The translations under genes and the position numbers were made by a program. This document shows, piece after piece, positions 5,916-6,766 of a stretch of DNA of 6,766 nt. Within the stretch, counting starts at the first letter, position 1, and every line of letters starts with the position of its first letter. The stretch covers positions 1-6,766 of the forward strand of contig JACCYR010000002.1 of NCBI GenBank assembly GCA_013696385.1, given 5' to 3'. The notes below the pieces were generated by a model. That model saw nothing but the letters and a program-made list of their open reading frames with translations. It did not search any database and was not told the DNA's origin. This DNA is from Acidobacteriota bacterium (GTDB taxonomy: Bacteria > Acidobacteriota > Blastocatellia > Pyrinomonadales > Pyrinomonadaceae).

Positions 5916-6766
5916 TTACTTATTTTTGTCTGCCGAAAGCGTTTGACGGGTTGAATGCGCCAAAATCTCGCGTGCTTTATCGCTCAAACTCAAAGCGGAA
6001 ATTGCTGCTTTGGCGAAATTCGGCACAAACGCCGCTTGTCTTAATAATGAACAAATGCGCAATCTATTTTGAAATTTCTTTTTATACAGGATTTTATAAT
6101 GCTCGGCGACTTTTTTGGGCGAAAGCGCGTTTGCAGAAATACTTTTCGCCAGAATCTCCGCGCTCTCGAACGCCATCAGCATTCCGCTTCCGGTGAACGG
6201 ATCAATAAACGCCGCTGCGTCGCCGACGGCAAACAGATTCGGCGCGGGATTTAAAATTTTTTGCCCAAAACCGTCAACCGAAACTGCCAGCCAATCTTGC
6301 ACAGCTTCGGCGTTTTTGAGAGTTTCATAAGCGCGTCTATTTTGAAAAATTACTTCTTTGACAATTTTCTCCGCGTCGCCTGAAAATTCCCTAACAATAT
6401 CAGCTTTTATCAAAAAACAGTGGTTCGCCAGATTATTCTCGACAAAACTCAAACCACCGTAACCGCCGCGAAAAAAGTAAATCTCGCACACGCCTGTTTC
6501 AAGATTGACGTTTTTCAAATGTGCTTTAAAACCTATGAGTTTCGGTCTTTGGGCTTTGGGCTTTGGTCTTTGATTAATAATCTCATCTTTTCTTTGCGCT
6601 TTTACGCTCGTGCGGAAAATCATTTTTCTTAAAATTCCGGCACGTCCCGTCGCGTCAATCAGCAAATCAGCAAAAACCTCTTTTAGCGCACCGTCTTTTG
6701 CCCGTAGTTTTACGCCGCAGATTTTGTCTTTTTCACTTAATAAATTAACGGCGGAATGTTCTTCCA
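5916..6766 (-). CDS. FAD-dependent oxidoreductase, geranylgeranyl-reductase-like (5' part beyond the right edge)
   Basis: C-terminal 282 residues of a flavoprotein of the NAD(P)/FAD-dependent oxidoreductase superfamily, geranylgeranyl reductase/aromatic hydroxylase type. The frame is open to the right edge, so the start and the N-terminal GxGxxG dinucleotide fold (about 100 residues) are outside. Visible landmarks, counted from the edge, are ADLLIDATGRAG near 32-43, the family's FAD/NADP-contact motif; GFKAHL then EIYFFRGGYGGLSFVEN near 94-109, substrate-domain strands; and LFAVGDAAAFIDPFTGSGM near 177-195, the motif that binds the FAD ribityl/diphosphate. The tail is basic and helical (YKKKFQNRLRICSLLRQ). 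Residues about 65-75 (QRPKPKAQRPK) come from a tandem DNA repeat and look like an insertion before GFKAH. Similar enzymes reduce isoprenoid chains or tailor polyketides; the substrate here is unknown. The gene looks more AT-rich than the receptors. Confidence 0.88.
   Translation of the reverse strand, partial: EEHSAVNLLSEKDKICGVKLRAKDGALKEVFADLLIDATGRAGILRKMIFRTSVKAQRKDEIINQRPKPKAQRPKLIGFKAHLKNVNLETGVCEIYFFRGGYGGLSFVENNLANHCFLIKADIVREFSGDAEKIVKEVIFQNRRAYETLKNAEAVQDWLAVSVDGFGQKILNPAPNLFAVGDAAAFIDPFTGSGMLMAFESAEILAKSISANALSPKKVAEHYKILYKKKFQNRLRICSLLRQAAFVPNFAKAAISALSLSDKAREILAHSTRQTLSADKNK
6544..6571. repeat. Four tandem heptamers inside the oxidoreductase gene
   Basis: Four adjacent 7-base units on the plus strand: GGTCTTT, GGGCTTT, GGGCTTT, GGTCTTT, differing at a single position. 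On the coding strand they read as AAAGACC/AAAGCCC units and encode a seven-residue period, QRPKPKA then QRPK. Because 7 is not a multiple of 3, gain or loss of one unit would shift the reading frame. The unit resembles the AAAGGAT heptamers of the hairpin at 2162-2237. Confidence 0.85.

Noticed and set aside
6663..6665. TTG at 6665 as the start of the oxidoreductase
   Set aside because: The frame continues upstream to the window edge with sensible family sequence (GVKLRAKDGALKEVFADLLIDATGR). The TTG is an internal Leu codon beside the ATGR motif.

Overview
The window carries three protein-coding genes, all on the minus strand. Transcription therefore runs right to left: a flavin-dependent oxidoreductase (3' part only), then a complete Oar-like TonB-dependent outer-membrane receptor, then a second receptor of the same family whose 3' part runs off the left edge. 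Two clearly recognisable carboxypeptidase-regulatory-domain/TonB receptors in tandem, moderate GC in the genes and AT-rich spacers suggest a Gram-negative bacterium. The Oar-like type is strongly expanded in Acidobacteriota, so an acidobacterium (perhaps Blastocatellia-like) is my best guess. This is inference from family knowledge; no rRNA or other phylogenetic marker is present.

Layout. 1-1945: 648 visible codons of receptor A, with signal peptide, CarboxypepD_reg domain, plug and the start of the barrel. 1946-2237: spacer with a candidate sigma-70-type promoter, a GAAA-loop hairpin and a small dyad ahead of receptor A, plus a 76-base hairpin built from AAAGGAT heptamers abutting the stop codon of receptor B. 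2238-5591: receptor B, complete, 1117 residues. 5592-5915: AT-rich spacer with a second copy of the candidate promoter and a possible 35-residue membrane micro-ORF on the plus strand. 5916-6766: last 282 codons of the oxidoreductase.

The receptors should sit in the outer membrane and take up, or help export, an unknown ligand using TonB-ExbBD energy; no substrate can be read from the sequence. The oxidoreductase is probably a soluble or membrane-associated flavoprotein acting on a lipid-like or polyketide-like substrate, and nothing ties it functionally to the receptors. Spacers of about 300 bases, and a promoter-like motif behind each upstream gene, argue for three separate transcripts rather than one operon.

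The observations most worth following are: (i) a shared ~29-base motif upstream of both receptors that reads as a -35/-10 pair with 17-base spacing; (ii) four tandem heptamers inside the oxidoreductase coding sequence, encoding an apparent extra basic loop and able to shift frame if the copy number changes; (iii) the heptamer-built hairpin behind receptor B, which may belong to the same kind of dispersed repeat. I found no convincing new defence, mobile or RNA-guided system.
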